64,000 nt of DNA from Lysobacter sp. KIS68-7 (GCF_021284745.1 NZ_CP089925.1:3037001-3101000), one strand, 5' to 3'. Shown: positions 37,480 to 48,837, counted from the first letter of the stretch. Notes: generated by a model not told the origin, from the letters alone. Made by a program: numbers and translations.

Positions 37480-38256
37480 ATGAGCGCCCAGGTCCATCCC
37501 ACCGCCGTCGTCGACGCGGGCGCGAAGCTCGGCGCAGGCGTGCGCGTCGGGCCGTTCTGCGTCGTCGGCGCGGAGGTCGAGATCGGCGACGGCACGATCC
37601 TGGGGCCGCACTGCACGGTGGCGGGCCCCACGCGCATCGGCCGCAACAACCATTTCCACGGCCACGCCGCGATCGGCGGGGATCCGCAGGACAAGAAATT
37701 CGCAGGCGAACGCACGGAACTGGTGATCGGCGACGACAACGTCGTGCGCGAGTTCACCACCATCAGCCGCGGGACGGGCAACGGCGGCAGCGTCACGCGC
37801 ATCGGCAACGGCAACTGGCTGCTGGCCTACGTGCACATCGCGCACGACTGCATCGTCGGCAACGGCTGCGTGTTCTCCAATAACGCCACGCTGGCCGGCC
37901 ACGTCGAAGTGGGCGACCAGGTGATCCTGTCCGGCTTCGTCGGCGTGCACCAGTTCTGCCGCATCGGCGCGCATGCGTTCGTCGGCATGGGCGCGTTCGT
38001 CAACGGCGACGTGCCGCCCTTCGTGATGGTCGCGCAGGAAGGCTATGGCCGTCCGCGCGGCATCAATGCCGAAGGGCTCAAGCGCCGGGGCTTCGATGCC
38101 GCGCGCGTGTCGGCGATCAAGCGCGCCTACCGTGCGCTCTACATCTCCGGTGCGAAGCTCGAGGACGCGATGGTGCAACTGGGCGAGATCGACAGCGACG
38201 ACGTGCGCGCCATGCGCGACTTCATCCAGGCCGGCGACCGGCCTTTGTTGCGCTGA
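37480..38256 (+). CDS. lpxA: UDP-N-acetylglucosamine acyltransferase
   Basis: A 258-residue trimeric beta-helix enzyme for the first step of lipid A synthesis. Catalytic His122 is in AYVHIAHDC. Residue 170 is Met ([10 protein letters not shown]), the position matching Gly173 of E. coli LpxA and Met169 of Pseudomonas aeruginosa LpxA, which measures acyl length. Met here predicts about C10-C12 hydroxyacyl chains rather than C14, in line with the short and branched lipid A acids of this family. It begins four bases after fabZ and ends four bases before lpxB. Confidence 0.97.
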   Translation: MSAQVHPTAVVDAGAKLGAGVRVGPFCVVGAEVEIGDGTILGPHCTVAGPTRIGRNNHFHGHAAIGGDPQDKKFAGERTELVIGDDNVVREFTTISRGTGNGGSVTRIGNGNWLLAYVHIAHDCIVGNGCVFSNNATLAGHVEVGDQVILSGFVGVHQFCRIGAHAFVGMGAFVNGDVPPFVMVAQEGYGRPRGINAEGLKRRGFDAARVSAIKRAYRALYISGAKLEDAMVQLGEIDSDDVRAMRDFIQAGDRPLLR

Positions 38257-38260
38257 CGCG

Positions 38261-39418
38261 ATGCCGCCCCGCATCGGCCTCGTCGCCGGCGAAACCTCGG
38301 GCGACCAGCTCGGCGCAGGCTTGATCGAGGCGTTGCGCGAACGCTTCCCCGACGCGGAATTCGCCGGCATCGGCGGCGACCGCATGCGCGAAGCGGGCCT
38401 GGACGCCTGGCACGATGCGTCCGAACTCGCGGTGATGGGCCTGGCCGAAGTGCTCGCGCACCTGCCGCGCCTGTTGCGCGTGCGCCGCGCACTGCGCACG
38501 CGCATGCTCGCGTGGAAGCCCGACGTGTTCATCGGCATCGACGCGCCCGACTTCAACCTCGGCGTCGAACGCTGGCTCAAGCAGCGCGGCGTGCGCACCG
38601 TGCACGACGTCAGCCCGTCGGTGTGGGCGTGGCGCGAATCGCGCGCGGAAAAGATTGGTCGCAGCGCCGATCGCGTGCTGTGCCTGTTCCCGATGGAGCC
38701 GCCGATCTACGCGCGCCACGGCGTGGACGCGCGCTACATCGGCCATCCGCTTGCCGATGCGTTGCCGCTGGAACCAGATCGCAATGCGGCACGCGAAGCC
38801 CTCGGCATCGCCGCGGACGAGCGCGCGCTCGCGATCCTGCCCGGCTCGCGCCTGGGCGAAATCCATCGCCTGGGCCGCATCTTCTTCGACGCCGCCGCCT
38901 TGCTCGCGAAGCAATTCCCCGGCTTGCATGTCGTCGTGCCCGCGGCGAACGCGGCCTGCAGGCAGGCGATCGAATCCTTGCGTCCCGCCGGCATCGCCAA
39001 CCTCCACGTGCTCGACGGCCATGCGCAGCGCGCCATGATCGCCAGCGACGCGGTGCTCCTTGCCTCCGGCACGGCGGCGCTGGAAGCGATGCTGTGCAAA
39101 CGCCCGATGGTCGTGGCCTACAAGCTCGCGCCCATCAGCCACGCCATCGTGCGCACCTTCGGCCTGCTCAAGGTCGAACACGTCTCGCTGCCGAACGTAC
39201 TGGCCGGCGAAGGCCTGGTGCCGGAACTGCTGCAGGACGCCTGCACGGCGGACAAGCTCGCGAAGGCGTTGGCGCCCTACCTCGGCACGCCCGAACCGGG
39301 CCTGCTCCTGCAGCAACGCTTTCGCGACATGCACCTGATGCTGCGCCGTGACGCCTCCGCGCGCGCCGCCGACGCCGTGGCCGAACTGCTCGCCGAGCCC
39401 GCGCCGCGTCTTGCGTGA
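38261..39418 (+). CDS. lpxB: Lipid-A-disaccharide synthase
   Basis: A 385-residue GT-B glycosyltransferase (GT19) that joins two acylated glucosamines into the lipid A disaccharide. It has [20 protein letters not shown] (residues 5-24), [11 protein letters not shown], the [16 protein letters not shown] block, [13 protein letters not shown] and a conserved [13 protein letters not shown] segment. The start at 38261 follows lpxA by four bases. The lpxD-fabZ-lpxA-lpxB set is complete and intact. Confidence 0.97.
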   Translation: MPPRIGLVAGETSGDQLGAGLIEALRERFPDAEFAGIGGDRMREAGLDAWHDASELAVMGLAEVLAHLPRLLRVRRALRTRMLAWKPDVFIGIDAPDFNLGVERWLKQRGVRTVHDVSPSVWAWRESRAEKIGRSADRVLCLFPMEPPIYARHGVDARYIGHPLADALPLEPDRNAAREALGIAADERALAILPGSRLGEIHRLGRIFFDAAALLAKQFPGLHVVVPAANAACRQAIESLRPAGIANLHVLDGHAQRAMIASDAVLLASGTAALEAMLCKRPMVVAYKLAPISHAIVRTFGLLKVEHVSLPNVLAGEGLVPELLQDACTADKLAKALAPYLGTPEPGLLLQQRFRDMHLMLRRDASARAADAVAELLAEPAPRLA

Positions 39419-39449
39419 ATACGTCGCCCCGCCGCAAGCTCGCGCCCCG

Positions 39450-40115
39450 ATGACCGACCTGTTGCCCGACGCCCTCGTTCCCTTCGCGATCGATTCGAAG
39501 ATCCATCGCGTCGCGGGCATCGATGAAGCCGGACGCGGGCCGCTCGCCGGGCCCGTGGTGGTGGCGGCGGTCGTCTTCGCACCCGGTCGCACGCCGATCA
39601 ACGGCCTGGCCGATTCCAAGCAACTGCAGGCCGACCGTCGCGCCGAACTCTTCGAGCGCATCGTCGAACGCGCGCTCGCCTTCCACATCGTCTCCGTCGA
39701 CGTGGAACAGATCGACCGCCTCAACATCTACCACGCCACGATGCTCGGCATGCGCCTGGCACTGGAAGGCGTGCAGCACGCGTGCGAAGCCGCGCGCATC
39801 GACGGCAACGCGCTGCCCCGCGGCCTGGGTCGCCATGCCGAAGCGGTGATCGGCGGCGATGCGAGCGACCGCGCGATCATGGCCGCTTCGATCCTGGCCA
39901 AGGTGACGCGCGACCGTTACATGGTCGACCTGCACGCGCGCTGGCCGTCGTACGGATTCGACGAGCACAAGGGTTACTCGACGCCGCAGCACCTGGCGGC
40001 CCTGCGCATGCACGGACCATGCCCGGAGCATCGCCGCAGTTTCACGCCCGTGCGCGAAGCCTTGCAGGGCAGCCTGCTGCCCGTGGATGTGCCGCTGGAG
40101 CGCGTGCCCGCCTAG
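39450..40115 (+). CDS. rnhB: Ribonuclease HII
   Basis: A 221-residue RNase HII that cuts RNA-DNA junctions to remove misincorporated ribonucleotides and primers. The DE pair is in [13 protein letters not shown], a catalytic Asp is in the [20 protein letters not shown] stretch and another in VDLHARWP. The start at 39450 (MTDLLPDAL) is chosen because frames before it overlap lpxB. Its stop TAG shares the CTAG palindrome with the stop of the convergent winged-helix gene, so the two reading frames touch end to end. Confidence 0.95.
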   Translation: MTDLLPDALVPFAIDSKIHRVAGIDEAGRGPLAGPVVVAAVVFAPGRTPINGLADSKQLQADRRAELFERIVERALAFHIVSVDVEQIDRLNIYHATMLGMRLALEGVQHACEAARIDGNALPRGLGRHAEAVIGGDASDRAIMAASILAKVTRDRYMVDLHARWPSYGFDEHKGYSTPQHLAALRMHGPCPEHRRSFTPVREALQGSLLPVDVPLERVPA

Positions 40116-40528
40116 TGGTGGCGGGACGTGGGATCGTGCGCCGCTTCGACGACGGGCGTGACGGCGGCGGTCTCTCCTTCCTCGTCGCCTTCCAGCCGCT
40201 CGGGCTTCACCATGAAGCGATAGCCGCGTCCGTGCAGCGTCTGGATGTAGCGCGGATTGCTCGCATCGTCGCCGAGCGCGCGGCGCAATTGCGCCACGAT
40301 GCGATTGAGCACGCTCGGTGTCACATGGCGATGGCCCCAGACCGTATCGAGCAGCGTTTCACGCTCGATCGCTTCGCCCGCGCGGTTGAGCAGGACCATC
40401 AGGACGGCATGCGCCTTCGGTTCCACGCCGATCATGCGATCGCCGCGACGCACGCCGATCGGCCGTGCGCGCACCTCGACATCGTCGAAGCGGAAGACCT
40501 TCTCGTGGTCGCGCGAATGCTCCTGCAC
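40112..40528 (-). CDS. Small OmpR/CadC-type winged-helix DNA-binding protein
   Basis: A 138-residue protein made of one Trans_reg_C-type winged helix (about 10-105). It shows [40 protein letters not shown] and [16 protein letters not shown], then a short acidic tail ([16 protein letters not shown]). There is no receiver or membrane domain, so it is a stand-alone regulator. The GTG at 40528 with GGGGAAAA upstream is the likeliest start; an ATG at 40645 would add 39 unconvincing residues. It is transcribed toward rnhB. Confidence 0.75.
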   Translation of the reverse strand: MQEHSRDHEKVFRFDDVEVRARPIGVRRGDRMIGVEPKAHAVLMVLLNRAGEAIERETLLDTVWGHRHVTPSVLNRIVAQLRRALGDDASNPRYIQTLHGRGYRFMVKPERLEGDEEGETAAVTPVVEAAHDPTSRHH

Positions 40529-40725
40529 GTTTTCCCCAACGCAGCCAGCGAAAGTGCCCGGCCACCGTCGGTCGGGCAGCGTGCGGGACTTTCGGCACCC
40601 CAACTTCCTCCCCGCGACAGATCGATTGCAACGGAGGAGACTCATCCTGCATCCCAGTAGAAGGCCGCGCGTCGCGCCGGCCGGCGCAGCGACCCACCTG
40701 AAACAGCCGGGCCCGGGAGTGCGCC

Positions 40726-41346
40726 ATGCGACTCACCACCCCCACTCTTACCGACGACCCCCTGCCGCTGTCATTCGGCGCGGACAGTGGTGCGACCGGC
40801 CCCGCGATCCATCCGGAGGCCGTCGCCCGATTCGATGCGCTGCTGCATGAGCTTTACCCCGACGCGGTGAGGGTCGACGCCGACCGCGTCCGCAACCTGT
40901 GCGTCTGGCTGGCCTCGATGCCCTCCCAGGCCGCGCAGGACGTCCTGGACCGTCGCCTGCACCGCATCGAGGAACTGCGCCACATGCTCGACGATGCGAG
41001 TTGGGATCCCCCCGAAGCCATGCGCAGCCGCCTGGCCAAGCTGATCGGCTATCTCGACGAGGACGAGGACATGATCCCCGACCGCGAGCCGCTGCTCGGC
41101 AAGCTGGACGACGTGCTGCTGCTCGAACTCGCCTGGCCGGCCTTCGCGGCCGAAGCCGAGGACTATCGCGACTTCTGCGCCTATCGGTCGGAACACACGC
41201 CGGCCGGCTCGGGCGATGAACAGCGCGCCGCGTGGATCCGCGACCGCCTGGCCGAGATCGCGCTGTGGCAGCACAACATGCGGGTCAACGACAGCCACTA
41301 CAGCTACAGCGGCCACGCCGAAGCGCCGTTCCGCATCGGCAGCTGA
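40726..41346 (+). CDS. DUF1232-like (YkvA-type) protein (206 aa)
   Basis: A soluble helical protein. A central segment, DEDMIPDREPLLGKLDDVLL (about residues 107-126), resembles the DUF1232/YkvA core DLIPDFIP-LLG-LDD. Around it are Asp/Glu-rich helices (DRRLHRIEELRHMLDD). No catalytic motif is visible and the function is unknown. GGAG-like sequence before the ATG is poor. It lies between the winged-helix gene and dnaE, 197 bases downstream of the GTG of the divergent winged-helix gene. Confidence 0.55.
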   Translation: MRLTTPTLTDDPLPLSFGADSGATGPAIHPEAVARFDALLHELYPDAVRVDADRVRNLCVWLASMPSQAAQDVLDRRLHRIEELRHMLDDASWDPPEAMRSRLAKLIGYLDEDEDMIPDREPLLGKLDDVLLLELAWPAFAAEAEDYRDFCAYRSEHTPAGSGDEQRAAWIRDRLAEIALWQHNMRVNDSHYSYSGHAEAPFRIGS

Positions 41347-41442
41347 CGGGTGACGAACAAGGGGCGGCCGCGGGGCTGTCAAGAACTTGTCCCGCTTCCC
41401 GCCCCCCTCCACACTGCCGGGTAACCCGACGCACGGCCCGGC

Positions 41443-44400
41443 ATGCCCGCTTTCGCCCATCTCCACCTGCACAGCGAGTATTCGCTGGTCGACTCGACCA
41501 TCCGCATCGCGGACCTGGTCAAGCGCTGCGTTGCGCTGGGCCAGCCAGCGGTGGCCGTCACCGACCAGAACAACCTGTTCGCATTGGTGAAGTTCTACAA
41601 GGCGGCCGAAGGCGCGGGCGTCAAACCCATCGCCGGCGCCGACCTGCTGCTGGCCGACGGCGATGAAGCACCGACGCGCCTGACCGTGCTGTGCCGGGAT
41701 AACGACGGTTACCTGAGCCTGTCGCGCCTGCTCTCGCGCGCTTGGATGGAAGGCCATCGCAACGACGGTGTCGTGGTGCGGCCGCAGTGGTTGCGCGAGG
41801 CCAACACCGGGTTGTTCGTGCTCGCGGGACGCAACAGCGAAGCCGGGCGCCTGGCCGCCGCGGGCAAGCACGACCTCGCCGAACAATGGCTCGCGGAACT
41901 GCAACATGCCACCGGCGAACGCGCATTCCTGGAACTCACGCGCACCGCGCGCGAAGGCGAAGATGCGTTCAACGCCTTCGCATTGCATGCGGCCTCACGC
42001 CGCGGCATGCCGGTGATCGCCACCAACGATGCCCGCTTCCTCGATGCCGAAGGCTTCGACGCGCACGAAGCGCGCGTGTGCATCGCAACCGGGCGCGTCC
42101 TCGACGACCCGAAGCGTCCGAAGGACTACGGCCCCGAACAGTTCGTCAAATCCTCCGAAGCGATGGGCGAGCTGTTCGCCGACGTGCCGGATGCGATCGA
42201 CAATGCGATCGCGCTCGCCACGCGCTGCAATCTCGAACTGCGCCTGGGCACGTACTTCCTGCCCGCCTTCCCGGTGCCGGACGACGAAACGCTGGACAGC
42301 TGGATCCGCGTGCAGGCGCGCGAGGGTTTGACGAATCGCCTGGAGAAGGCCCCGATCGCCGCGGGCCACACGCGCGAGTCGTATTTCGAACGCCTCGAGA
42401 TCGAACTCGACGTCATCGTGAAGATGGGCTTCCCCGGCTACTTCCTGATCGTGGCCGACTTCATCAATTGGGCGAAGGATCACGGCATTCCCGTGGGTCC
42501 GGGGCGTGGTTCGGGTGCAGGCTCGATCGTCGCGTGGGCGCTGGGCATCACCGACCTGGATCCGATTCCCTACGACCTGCTGTTCGAACGCTTCCTCAAT
42601 CCGGAACGCGTGTCGATGCCCGACTTCGACATCGACTTCTGCATGGATCGCCGCGACGAGGTGATCGACTACGTCGCCGCGAAGTACGGCCGCGACCGCG
42701 TCAGCCAGATCATCACCTACGGCACCATGGCCGCGAAGGCCGTGGTGCGCGATGCAGGCCGCGTGCTCGGCCATCCGTATGGCTTCGTCGACGGCATCGC
42801 CAAGCTCATTCCGAATACGCTCGGCATCTGCCTCGACGATGCGCTTGGCGAATCCGATGCGGCGAAGAAGAACCCGGAGCTCGCGTCCGCCGAACTGATC
42901 CAGCGCGAGGCGGCCGAAGACGACGTCCGCGACTTGCTCGCGCTCGCGCGCGAACTCGAAGACCTGACGCGCAACGCGGGCAAGCACGCGGGCGGCGTCG
43001 TGATCGCGCCGAGCCCGCTCTCCGACTTCTGCCCGCTGTTCGCGGAACACGACGAAGGCGGACGCGGCAAGAACCCGGTCACGCAGTTCGACAAGGACGA
43101 CGTCGAATCCATCGGCCTGGTGAAGTTCGACTTCCTCGGCCTGCGCACGCTCACGATCATCGATTGGGCGGTGAAGGCGATCAACGTGCGCCGCAAGACG
43201 GCGGGCGAAGCGGCGCTGGACATCACCGCGCTGCCGCTCGACGACAAGCGCACCTACGAACTGTTTGCGCGCGGCGACACCGTCGCGGTGTTCCAGTTCG
43301 AATCGCGCGGCATGCGCGAGCTGCTCAAGCGCGCGAAACCCGACACCTTCGAAGACATCATCGCGCTCGCCGCGCTGTTCCGCCCCGGCCCGCTCGGTTC
43401 GGGGATGGACCGCGACTGGGTGGACCGCAAGCACGGCAACGCCGAAGTCACCTACCCGCATCCGCTGCTGGAACCCGTGCTCGCGCCGACCTACGGCGTG
43501 ATCGTGTACCAGGAACAGGTGATGCAGATCGCGCAGGTGCTCGCGGGCTATTCGCTCGGCGGCGCCGACCTGCTGCGCCGCGCCATGGGCAAGAAGAAGC
43601 CCGAGGAGATGGCGAAGGAACGCGTCAAGTTCGAAACCGGTGCGGCGGAGAACAAAGTCGAAGCGCGCCTGGCTTCGTCGATCTTCGACTTGATGGAGAA
43701 ATTCGCCGAGTACGGCTTCAACAAGTCGCACTCGGCCGCGTATGCGCTGGTCGCATATCAAACGGCCTGGCTGAAGGTGCACTACCCCGCCGAGTTCATG
43801 GCGGCGGTGCTGTCCTCGGACATGGACAACACGGACAAGGTGGTGGGCTTCCTCGATGAAGCGCGCGCCTTGTCGCTGGAGGTGTTGCCGCCGGACGTGG
43901 ATGCGTCGGTGTACATGTTCGAAGCCAAGGATCCGAAAACGATCCGCTATGGCCTCGGCGCCGTGAAAGGTGTGGGCCGCGGCGCCTGCGAAGCCATCGC
44001 CGACGAACGTGCGCGCGGCGGCCGCTTCGCCGACCTGCTCGACTTCTGCAAGCGCGTGGATTCGTCGAAGCTCAATCGGCGTGCACTAGAAGCGCTCGTC
44101 AACGCGGGCGCGCTCGATGCGCTGGGCCGCAACCGTGCCTCGCTGATGGCGCAATTGCCCGAAGTGCTGAAGGCGACCGACCAGCTCGCGCGCGAGCGCG
44201 AGGCGGGCCAGGTCTCCTTGTTCGGCGCGATGCCCGAAGCGCCGGCCTTGCACCTGTCGCTACCCGAACTCGACGAATGGCCGCTGCAGCAGAAGCTGCA
44301 GGGCGAACGCGAAACGCTCGGCCACTACCTCAGCGGACATCCGCTCGATCCGTATCGCGATGAACTGCGCGGGCTGGTGGGCCACGACCTGAGCGACCTC

Positions 44401-44970
44401 GATCGTCTGTGGAGCGAACGCCCCGACAGCGAGCGCAAGGGTTGGCGCCCCGAGATGTCCGTGGTCATCGCCGGCCAGGTCATCGGCATGCGTAAGCGCG
44501 GCGACAGCCAGGCCTTCGTGCAACTGGAGGACGGGCGCGGGCGCATCGAATGTGCGTTCTTCGCCGAGGCCTACTACAGCTTCGCGCAGCTGCTCACGCG
44601 CGATCGCATCATCGTGGTGGAAGGCGGCCTGCGCGAGGACGAGTTCAGCGGCGGCTTCTCGCTGCGCGCCAAGCGTTGCTGGGATTTCTCGCAGGTGTGC
44701 AGCCAGTACGCGCAGCGCCTGTCGGTGAAGCTCGACCTGCGGCAGAAGGACGCGCTTGCGCAGTTCGAACGCGCATTGCATCCGTTCCTGCCGGGGGCGA
44801 CGCCCTTGTTGCTGGAAGCGATCACCTCCACCGCGGTGGGCCGCCTGAACATCAACGGCGGGCAAGGCGTGCGCGCGGATGCGTCGCTGCCCGGCGTGCT
44901 GCGCAGCCTGCCGGGCGTGCGGACGGTGCGGCTGGCATTGGCGAAGCCCTGGATCGGCGGCAACGCGTAA
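41443..44970 (+). CDS. dnaE: DNA polymerase III alpha subunit
   Basis: An 1175-residue replicative polymerase. It has an N-terminal PHP domain (AFAHLHLHSEYSLVDS), a C-family palm with catalytic acids in MPDFDIDFCMDRRDE, the GPGRGSGAGSIVAWAL block, fingers, a beta-binding segment near QVSLFG and a C-terminal OB fold (VIAGQVIGMRKRGDS). It is the main chromosome polymerase subunit. A weak TTGTCC-17-CACACT promoter (41387-41415) and no good ribosome binding site precede the ATG. In most relatives accA follows directly; here AbgT and GH31 genes intervene. Confidence 0.98.
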   Translation: MPAFAHLHLHSEYSLVDSTIRIADLVKRCVALGQPAVAVTDQNNLFALVKFYKAAEGAGVKPIAGADLLLADGDEAPTRLTVLCRDNDGYLSLSRLLSRAWMEGHRNDGVVVRPQWLREANTGLFVLAGRNSEAGRLAAAGKHDLAEQWLAELQHATGERAFLELTRTAREGEDAFNAFALHAASRRGMPVIATNDARFLDAEGFDAHEARVCIATGRVLDDPKRPKDYGPEQFVKSSEAMGELFADVPDAIDNAIALATRCNLELRLGTYFLPAFPVPDDETLDSWIRVQAREGLTNRLEKAPIAAGHTRESYFERLEIELDVIVKMGFPGYFLIVADFINWAKDHGIPVGPGRGSGAGSIVAWALGITDLDPIPYDLLFERFLNPERVSMPDFDIDFCMDRRDEVIDYVAAKYGRDRVSQIITYGTMAAKAVVRDAGRVLGHPYGFVDGIAKLIPNTLGICLDDALGESDAAKKNPELASAELIQREAAEDDVRDLLALARELEDLTRNAGKHAGGVVIAPSPLSDFCPLFAEHDEGGRGKNPVTQFDKDDVESIGLVKFDFLGLRTLTIIDWAVKAINVRRKTAGEAALDITALPLDDKRTYELFARGDTVAVFQFESRGMRELLKRAKPDTFEDIIALAALFRPGPLGSGMDRDWVDRKHGNAEVTYPHPLLEPVLAPTYGVIVYQEQVMQIAQVLAGYSLGGADLLRRAMGKKKPEEMAKERVKFETGAAENKVEARLASSIFDLMEKFAEYGFNKSHSAAYALVAYQTAWLKVHYPAEFMAAVLSSDMDNTDKVVGFLDEARALSLEVLPPDVDASVYMFEAKDPKTIRYGLGAVKGVGRGACEAIADERARGGRFADLLDFCKRVDSSKLNRRALEALVNAGALDALGRNRASLMAQLPEVLKATDQLAREREAGQVSLFGAMPEAPALHLSLPELDEWPLQQKLQGERETLGHYLSGHPLDPYRDELRGLVGHDLSDLDRLWSERPDSERKGWRPEMSVVIAGQVIGMRKRGDSQAFVQLEDGRGRIECAFFAEAYYSFAQLLTRDRIIVVEGGLREDEFSGGFSLRAKRCWDFSQVCSQYAQRLSVKLDLRQKDALAQFERALHPFLPGATPLLLEAITSTAVGRLNINGGQGVRADASLPGVLRSLPGVRTVRLALAKPWIGGNA

Positions 44971-45061
44971 AGCCTTTTCTGCCCCAAGGCACGATTGCGT
45001 CCCATAGGCCCGTGGCGGTCGACTGCGTTATCCACGCAGCCTGCATTCCGCGGAGCCCGAC

Positions 45062-46603
45062 ATGTCCTCGACCACTTCCGACGCGCGGCCCGCGCGTTCG
45101 CTGACCGATCGTTTCCTCCACATCGTCGAAGTTGGCGGCAACGCGCTGCCGCATCCGGCGACCTTGTTCGCGTTGCTGACGCTGTGCGTTGTCGTCGGGT
45201 CGTGGCTCGCGGTACAGCTCGGTATCACCGCCGCGCATCCGGCCACCGGCGAGATCATCCGCCCCGTCGACCTGCTGTCGCGCGAAGGCGTGCATCGCCT
45301 GCTCACCGGCCTCGTGCCCAATTTCACCGGCTTCGCACCGCTCGGTGCGGTGCTGGTCTCGCTGATCGGCATCGGCGTGGCGGAGCACTCCGGATTGATC
45401 GGTGCGGCCTTGCGGCGCTTGGTGTTCGCCGCGCCGACCTGGGCGTTGACGCCGGTCGTCGTGTTCGCCGGCGTGATGTCGAACATGGCCAGCGAAATCG
45501 GCTATGTGCTGCTGATCCCGCTCGCGGGGCTGATGTTTCAGGGCGCGGGGCGGCATCCCATTGTCGGCATGGCGGCGGCGTTCGCGGGCGTGTCGGGCGG
45601 TTATTCGGCGAACCTGTTGCTCGGCTCGATCGATCCGTTGCTGTCGGGCTTGTCGCAGGAAGCGGCGCGCGTGGTCGATCCCGCCTACACGGTCAATGCG
45701 GCGGCCAACTGGTATTTCATGATGGCGTCGACGCCGCTGGTCGTCGCCATCGGCACCTGGGTCACGCAACGTTTCGTCGCACCGCGCTTCGCGTCCTTGC
45801 CGGAGGCGCAGGCCGACGGGGCCATCGCGCCGCCCGATGCGATGGAACGTCGCGGCCTGCGCTGGGCGCTCGTGGCGACGCTCGCACTGAGTGGCGCGAT
45901 CGCATGGGGCCTGCTGCCGGCCGATGGTTTCCTGCGCAACACCGCCAGCGGCGGCGTGCTGGACTCGCCCTTCCTGCAAGGCATCGTCGCGGTGATCTTC
46001 GCCTACGGCGTGGTGGCGGGCGTCGCCTACGGCATCGGCGCACGCACGCTGCGCAGCGACGCGGACATCGTGCGCGGCATGGGCCAGAGCATGTCGACGC
46101 TCGGCACCTACATCGTGCTGGTGTTCTTCGCCGCGCAGTTCGTCGCCTGCTTCCAATGGACGCAACTCGGGCTGATCCTCGCGGTGAAACTCGCGGGCCT
46201 GCTGCAGGCGCTGCACCTGCCTGCGATTCCCTTGTTCATCGGCCTGGTGGCGATCACGGCGGTGGCGAACCTGTTCATCGGCTCGGCCTCGGCGAAGTGG
46301 GCGCTGATGGCGCCGATCTTCGTGCCGATGTTCATGCTGCTCGGCTACTCGCCGGAGCTGGTGCAGGCGGGCTATCGCATCGGCGATTCGGTGACCAACA
46401 TCGTCTCGCCGATGATGAGCTACTTCGCGCTGATCATCGCGTTCTTCCAACGTTACGAGCCGCGTGCGGGGCTCGGCACGCTGGTCTCGACGATGCTGCC
46501 GTATTCCATCGCCTTCGCGATCGGCTGGTCGGTGCTGTTCGCGATCTGGATCGCACTCGGGCTCCCGATCGGGCCGGGAGCGCCGTTGTCGTATCCGGGC
46601 TAA
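45062..46603 (+). CDS. AbgT-family transporter (p-aminobenzoyl-glutamate type)
   Basis: A 513-residue membrane protein with about 11 helices. AbgT-family signatures include the N-terminal [40 protein letters not shown], the [18 protein letters not shown] loop, and [17 protein letters not shown] near the C-terminus. Relatives import p-aminobenzoyl-glutamate (folate salvage) or export sulfonamides (MtrF type); which of these applies is not visible. Start at 45062 after a GGAG-like site. Its stop TAA overlaps the stop of the convergent GH31 gene. Confidence 0.92.
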   Translation: MSSTTSDARPARSLTDRFLHIVEVGGNALPHPATLFALLTLCVVVGSWLAVQLGITAAHPATGEIIRPVDLLSREGVHRLLTGLVPNFTGFAPLGAVLVSLIGIGVAEHSGLIGAALRRLVFAAPTWALTPVVVFAGVMSNMASEIGYVLLIPLAGLMFQGAGRHPIVGMAAAFAGVSGGYSANLLLGSIDPLLSGLSQEAARVVDPAYTVNAAANWYFMMASTPLVVAIGTWVTQRFVAPRFASLPEAQADGAIAPPDAMERRGLRWALVATLALSGAIAWGLLPADGFLRNTASGGVLDSPFLQGIVAVIFAYGVVAGVAYGIGARTLRSDADIVRGMGQSMSTLGTYIVLVFFAAQFVACFQWTQLGLILAVKLAGLLQALHLPAIPLFIGLVAITAVANLFIGSASAKWALMAPIFVPMFMLLGYSPELVQAGYRIGDSVTNIVSPMMSYFALIIAFFQRYEPRAGLGTLVSTMLPYSIAFAIGWSVLFAIWIALGLPIGPGAPLSYPG

Positions 46604-48837
46604 CGGAGGGTCGCGCGCCAGTCCGTACGCGCGCCTTCGATGTGTTGCGTGCGGGTGGTGCCGTCGGCGCGGTGTTCGATGACGTCGATCGACTTCCACC
46701 AGGGCGAGAAGCCCGTGTGTTCGGCCGTGGCCGACACGAGGGTAGTGCCCTTGCGCACTTCACACGCGAAGCGGATGCGCAGGTAGGCGCCGCTGCGGAA
46801 CGCGAAGCTGTGGCCATCGTCGTCGTACAAGGTGCCGCTGCAATCGCCGCCCGCCTCCGGCACCCACACGTGCACTTCGAGCGGCCCCTGCGGCGTCTCG
46901 CCCGTGTGCTGCACGAGCGGTTGCATCGGCACGATCGCGCCGGCGTGGACGAACACGGGCACGTCGCGCGGCGCGGGGTTGAACGTCACGGTGTCGGTGT
47001 AACGCTTGCCATCGCGCAGGCCGTACCACGTGCCCGGCGGTAACTGCACGACATGCGCATCGAGCCGTTCGCTCACCACGGGCGCCACGAACAGATCGCG
47101 ACCGAACAGGAACTCGCGATCGCTGCCCGCCGCCTTCGGGAATTCGAACCACACCGGCCGCGTGATCGGCGCACCGGTGCGCGCGTTCTCTTCGGCCAGC
47201 GTGTAGAGGTAGGGCATCAGGCGATAGCGTTGTTCGATCGCCGTGCGGCGCAGCGCTTCGTGTTCCGGCCCGTCGACCCAGGCCTCGTGGTCGCGCGTAT
47301 CCGTCGCCGCATGGTTGCGGAAGATCGGCTGCCACGCGCCGAGCTGGAACCAGCGCGTGAGCAGGTCCGGCGGCGGCGAACCGATGAAGCCACCGACGTC
47401 GTCGCCCGCGAGCGCCATCCCCGACAGGCCCAGCGACAGGATGTTCGGCACGCCCTGCGCGAGGTGCGCCCAGTCGGCGGTGTTGTCGCCCGTCCAGGTC
47501 GCGGCGTAGCGCTGCGTGCCTGCATAAGCGGCGCGCGTGAGCACGAAGGGACGTTCGCCGGGGCGCAGCTTCACCAGCCCTTCGAACGTCGCCTGCGCAT
47601 TGAGCATGCCGTACACGTTGTGCATCGCGCGGTGCGTGCGCGTGGTGCCGTCGTCGAGGCGATGCACCACGTCGTCCGGCATCGTGCCGCCGGGACCGTC
47701 GAACACCGACGGCTCGTTCATGTCGTTCCAGAAGCCTGCCGCGCCCATGCGCACGAAGTCGGTGTACAGCCCGCCCCACCAATCGCGCACCTGCGCACGC
47801 GAGAAATCGGGGAACACGCTGTCGCCCGGCCACACCTTGCCGACGTAGTCCTCACCGTTGCGCTTCACGAAGGCATCGATCGCCTTCCCGCTCTCGTAGG
47901 GCGCGTATCCCGGCTGCTTCGCGATATGCAGGTCTGTGATGAGCACCGTGTGGAAGCCATCCTTGCGCAGGTCGGAGATCATGCCTTCGAAATCCGGGAA
48001 GGCCTTGCGATCGATGGTGAAGGGCTTGTTCGCGTCCTGGAACCCGATGTCGAGCCAGATCGCATCGGCGGGGATGCGATGCGCGCGCAGGGTTGCGGCG
48101 ACTTCGCGGACGCGGGCTTCGGGAAGATAGGTGTAGCGCGATTGCTGGAAGCCGAGCGCCCACTTCGGTGGCAACGGCGTGCGGCCGGTGAGTGCGGTGT
48201 AGCGTTGCAGGACTTCGCGCGGCGTGGGGCCATCGATCAAGTACCAGTCGATCGCGCCTTCCGTGACCTCGAACGTGAGCGCGCCCGGGTCGCGCTTGCC
48301 GACATCGACGATCATGCGCTGCGTGGCATCGACGAACACGCCGAATGCGCGCCCCTGGCGCACGACGAGCAGGAACGGAATCGACTTGTACAAGGGGTCC
48401 CGCGCGGCATCCCAGGCGTAGGCATCGGTGTTCCAGAGTTCGAAGACCCGACCGCGACGCTCCATCGGGCCCGCCTTGTCGCCCAGGCCAAAGATGCGGT
48501 CGCCGGGCTGCAGCCCGATGCGCAATTGCTGCCCCGAGGTCTTCGCGGTCACCCACGGCACTGCCGGAAGGCCGAATGCCTTGGGAGAGGCGTCCGCACC
48601 GACAAGGAAGTCCATGGCGCACGCAGGATCGTTGCCGCCCGAGCGGAGGTCCGATGCAGGCAGGGCTTCCGACACCGGTCGCGCCGCCCACGACGCCGTT
48701 GCCGAGATCGCGTGGGGCGGAATCCGGAGGATGCCCGGCGCCACCGACTCCACGTGCGGCGGCATGAAACAGGCTTGTGCCGTCCCCGCCACCACGAGCA
48801 ATCCGAGAGCCATCCAAGCGCGCAAAGCCACTGTCAT
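46600..48837 (-). CDS. Secreted GH31 alpha-glucosidase
   Basis: A 745-residue glycoside hydrolase of family 31. It has a signal peptide ([20 protein letters not shown], cleaved near TAQA). The nucleophile Asp is in [16 protein letters not shown] and the acid/base Asp in [14 protein letters not shown], with the retained [16 protein letters not shown] and GDDVGGFIG blocks. It releases alpha-linked glucose or xylose from starch or xyloglucan fragments in the periplasm or outside the cell. The start at 48837 follows an AGGGGG site. No sugar transporter or regulator is nearby; the adjacent AbgT gene seems unrelated. Confidence 0.93.
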   Translation of the reverse strand: MTVALRAWMALGLLVVAGTAQACFMPPHVESVAPGILRIPPHAISATASWAARPVSEALPASDLRSGGNDPACAMDFLVGADASPKAFGLPAVPWVTAKTSGQQLRIGLQPGDRIFGLGDKAGPMERRGRVFELWNTDAYAWDAARDPLYKSIPFLLVVRQGRAFGVFVDATQRMIVDVGKRDPGALTFEVTEGAIDWYLIDGPTPREVLQRYTALTGRTPLPPKWALGFQQSRYTYLPEARVREVAATLRAHRIPADAIWLDIGFQDANKPFTIDRKAFPDFEGMISDLRKDGFHTVLITDLHIAKQPGYAPYESGKAIDAFVKRNGEDYVGKVWPGDSVFPDFSRAQVRDWWGGLYTDFVRMGAAGFWNDMNEPSVFDGPGGTMPDDVVHRLDDGTTRTHRAMHNVYGMLNAQATFEGLVKLRPGERPFVLTRAAYAGTQRYAATWTGDNTADWAHLAQGVPNILSLGLSGMALAGDDVGGFIGSPPPDLLTRWFQLGAWQPIFRNHAATDTRDHEAWVDGPEHEALRRTAIEQRYRLMPYLYTLAEENARTGAPITRPVWFEFPKAAGSDREFLFGRDLFVAPVVSERLDAHVVQLPPGTWYGLRDGKRYTDTVTFNPAPRDVPVFVHAGAIVPMQPLVQHTGETPQGPLEVHVWVPEAGGDCSGTLYDDDGHSFAFRSGAYLRIRFACEVRKGTTLVSATAEHTGFSPWWKSIDVIEHRADGTTRTQHIEGARTDWRATLR

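Noticed and set aside
40529-40725. Gap between the winged-helix and DUF1232-like genes
   Set aside because: No gene, terminator or clear promoter found; alternative upstream starts of the winged-helix gene into this region lack a binding site.
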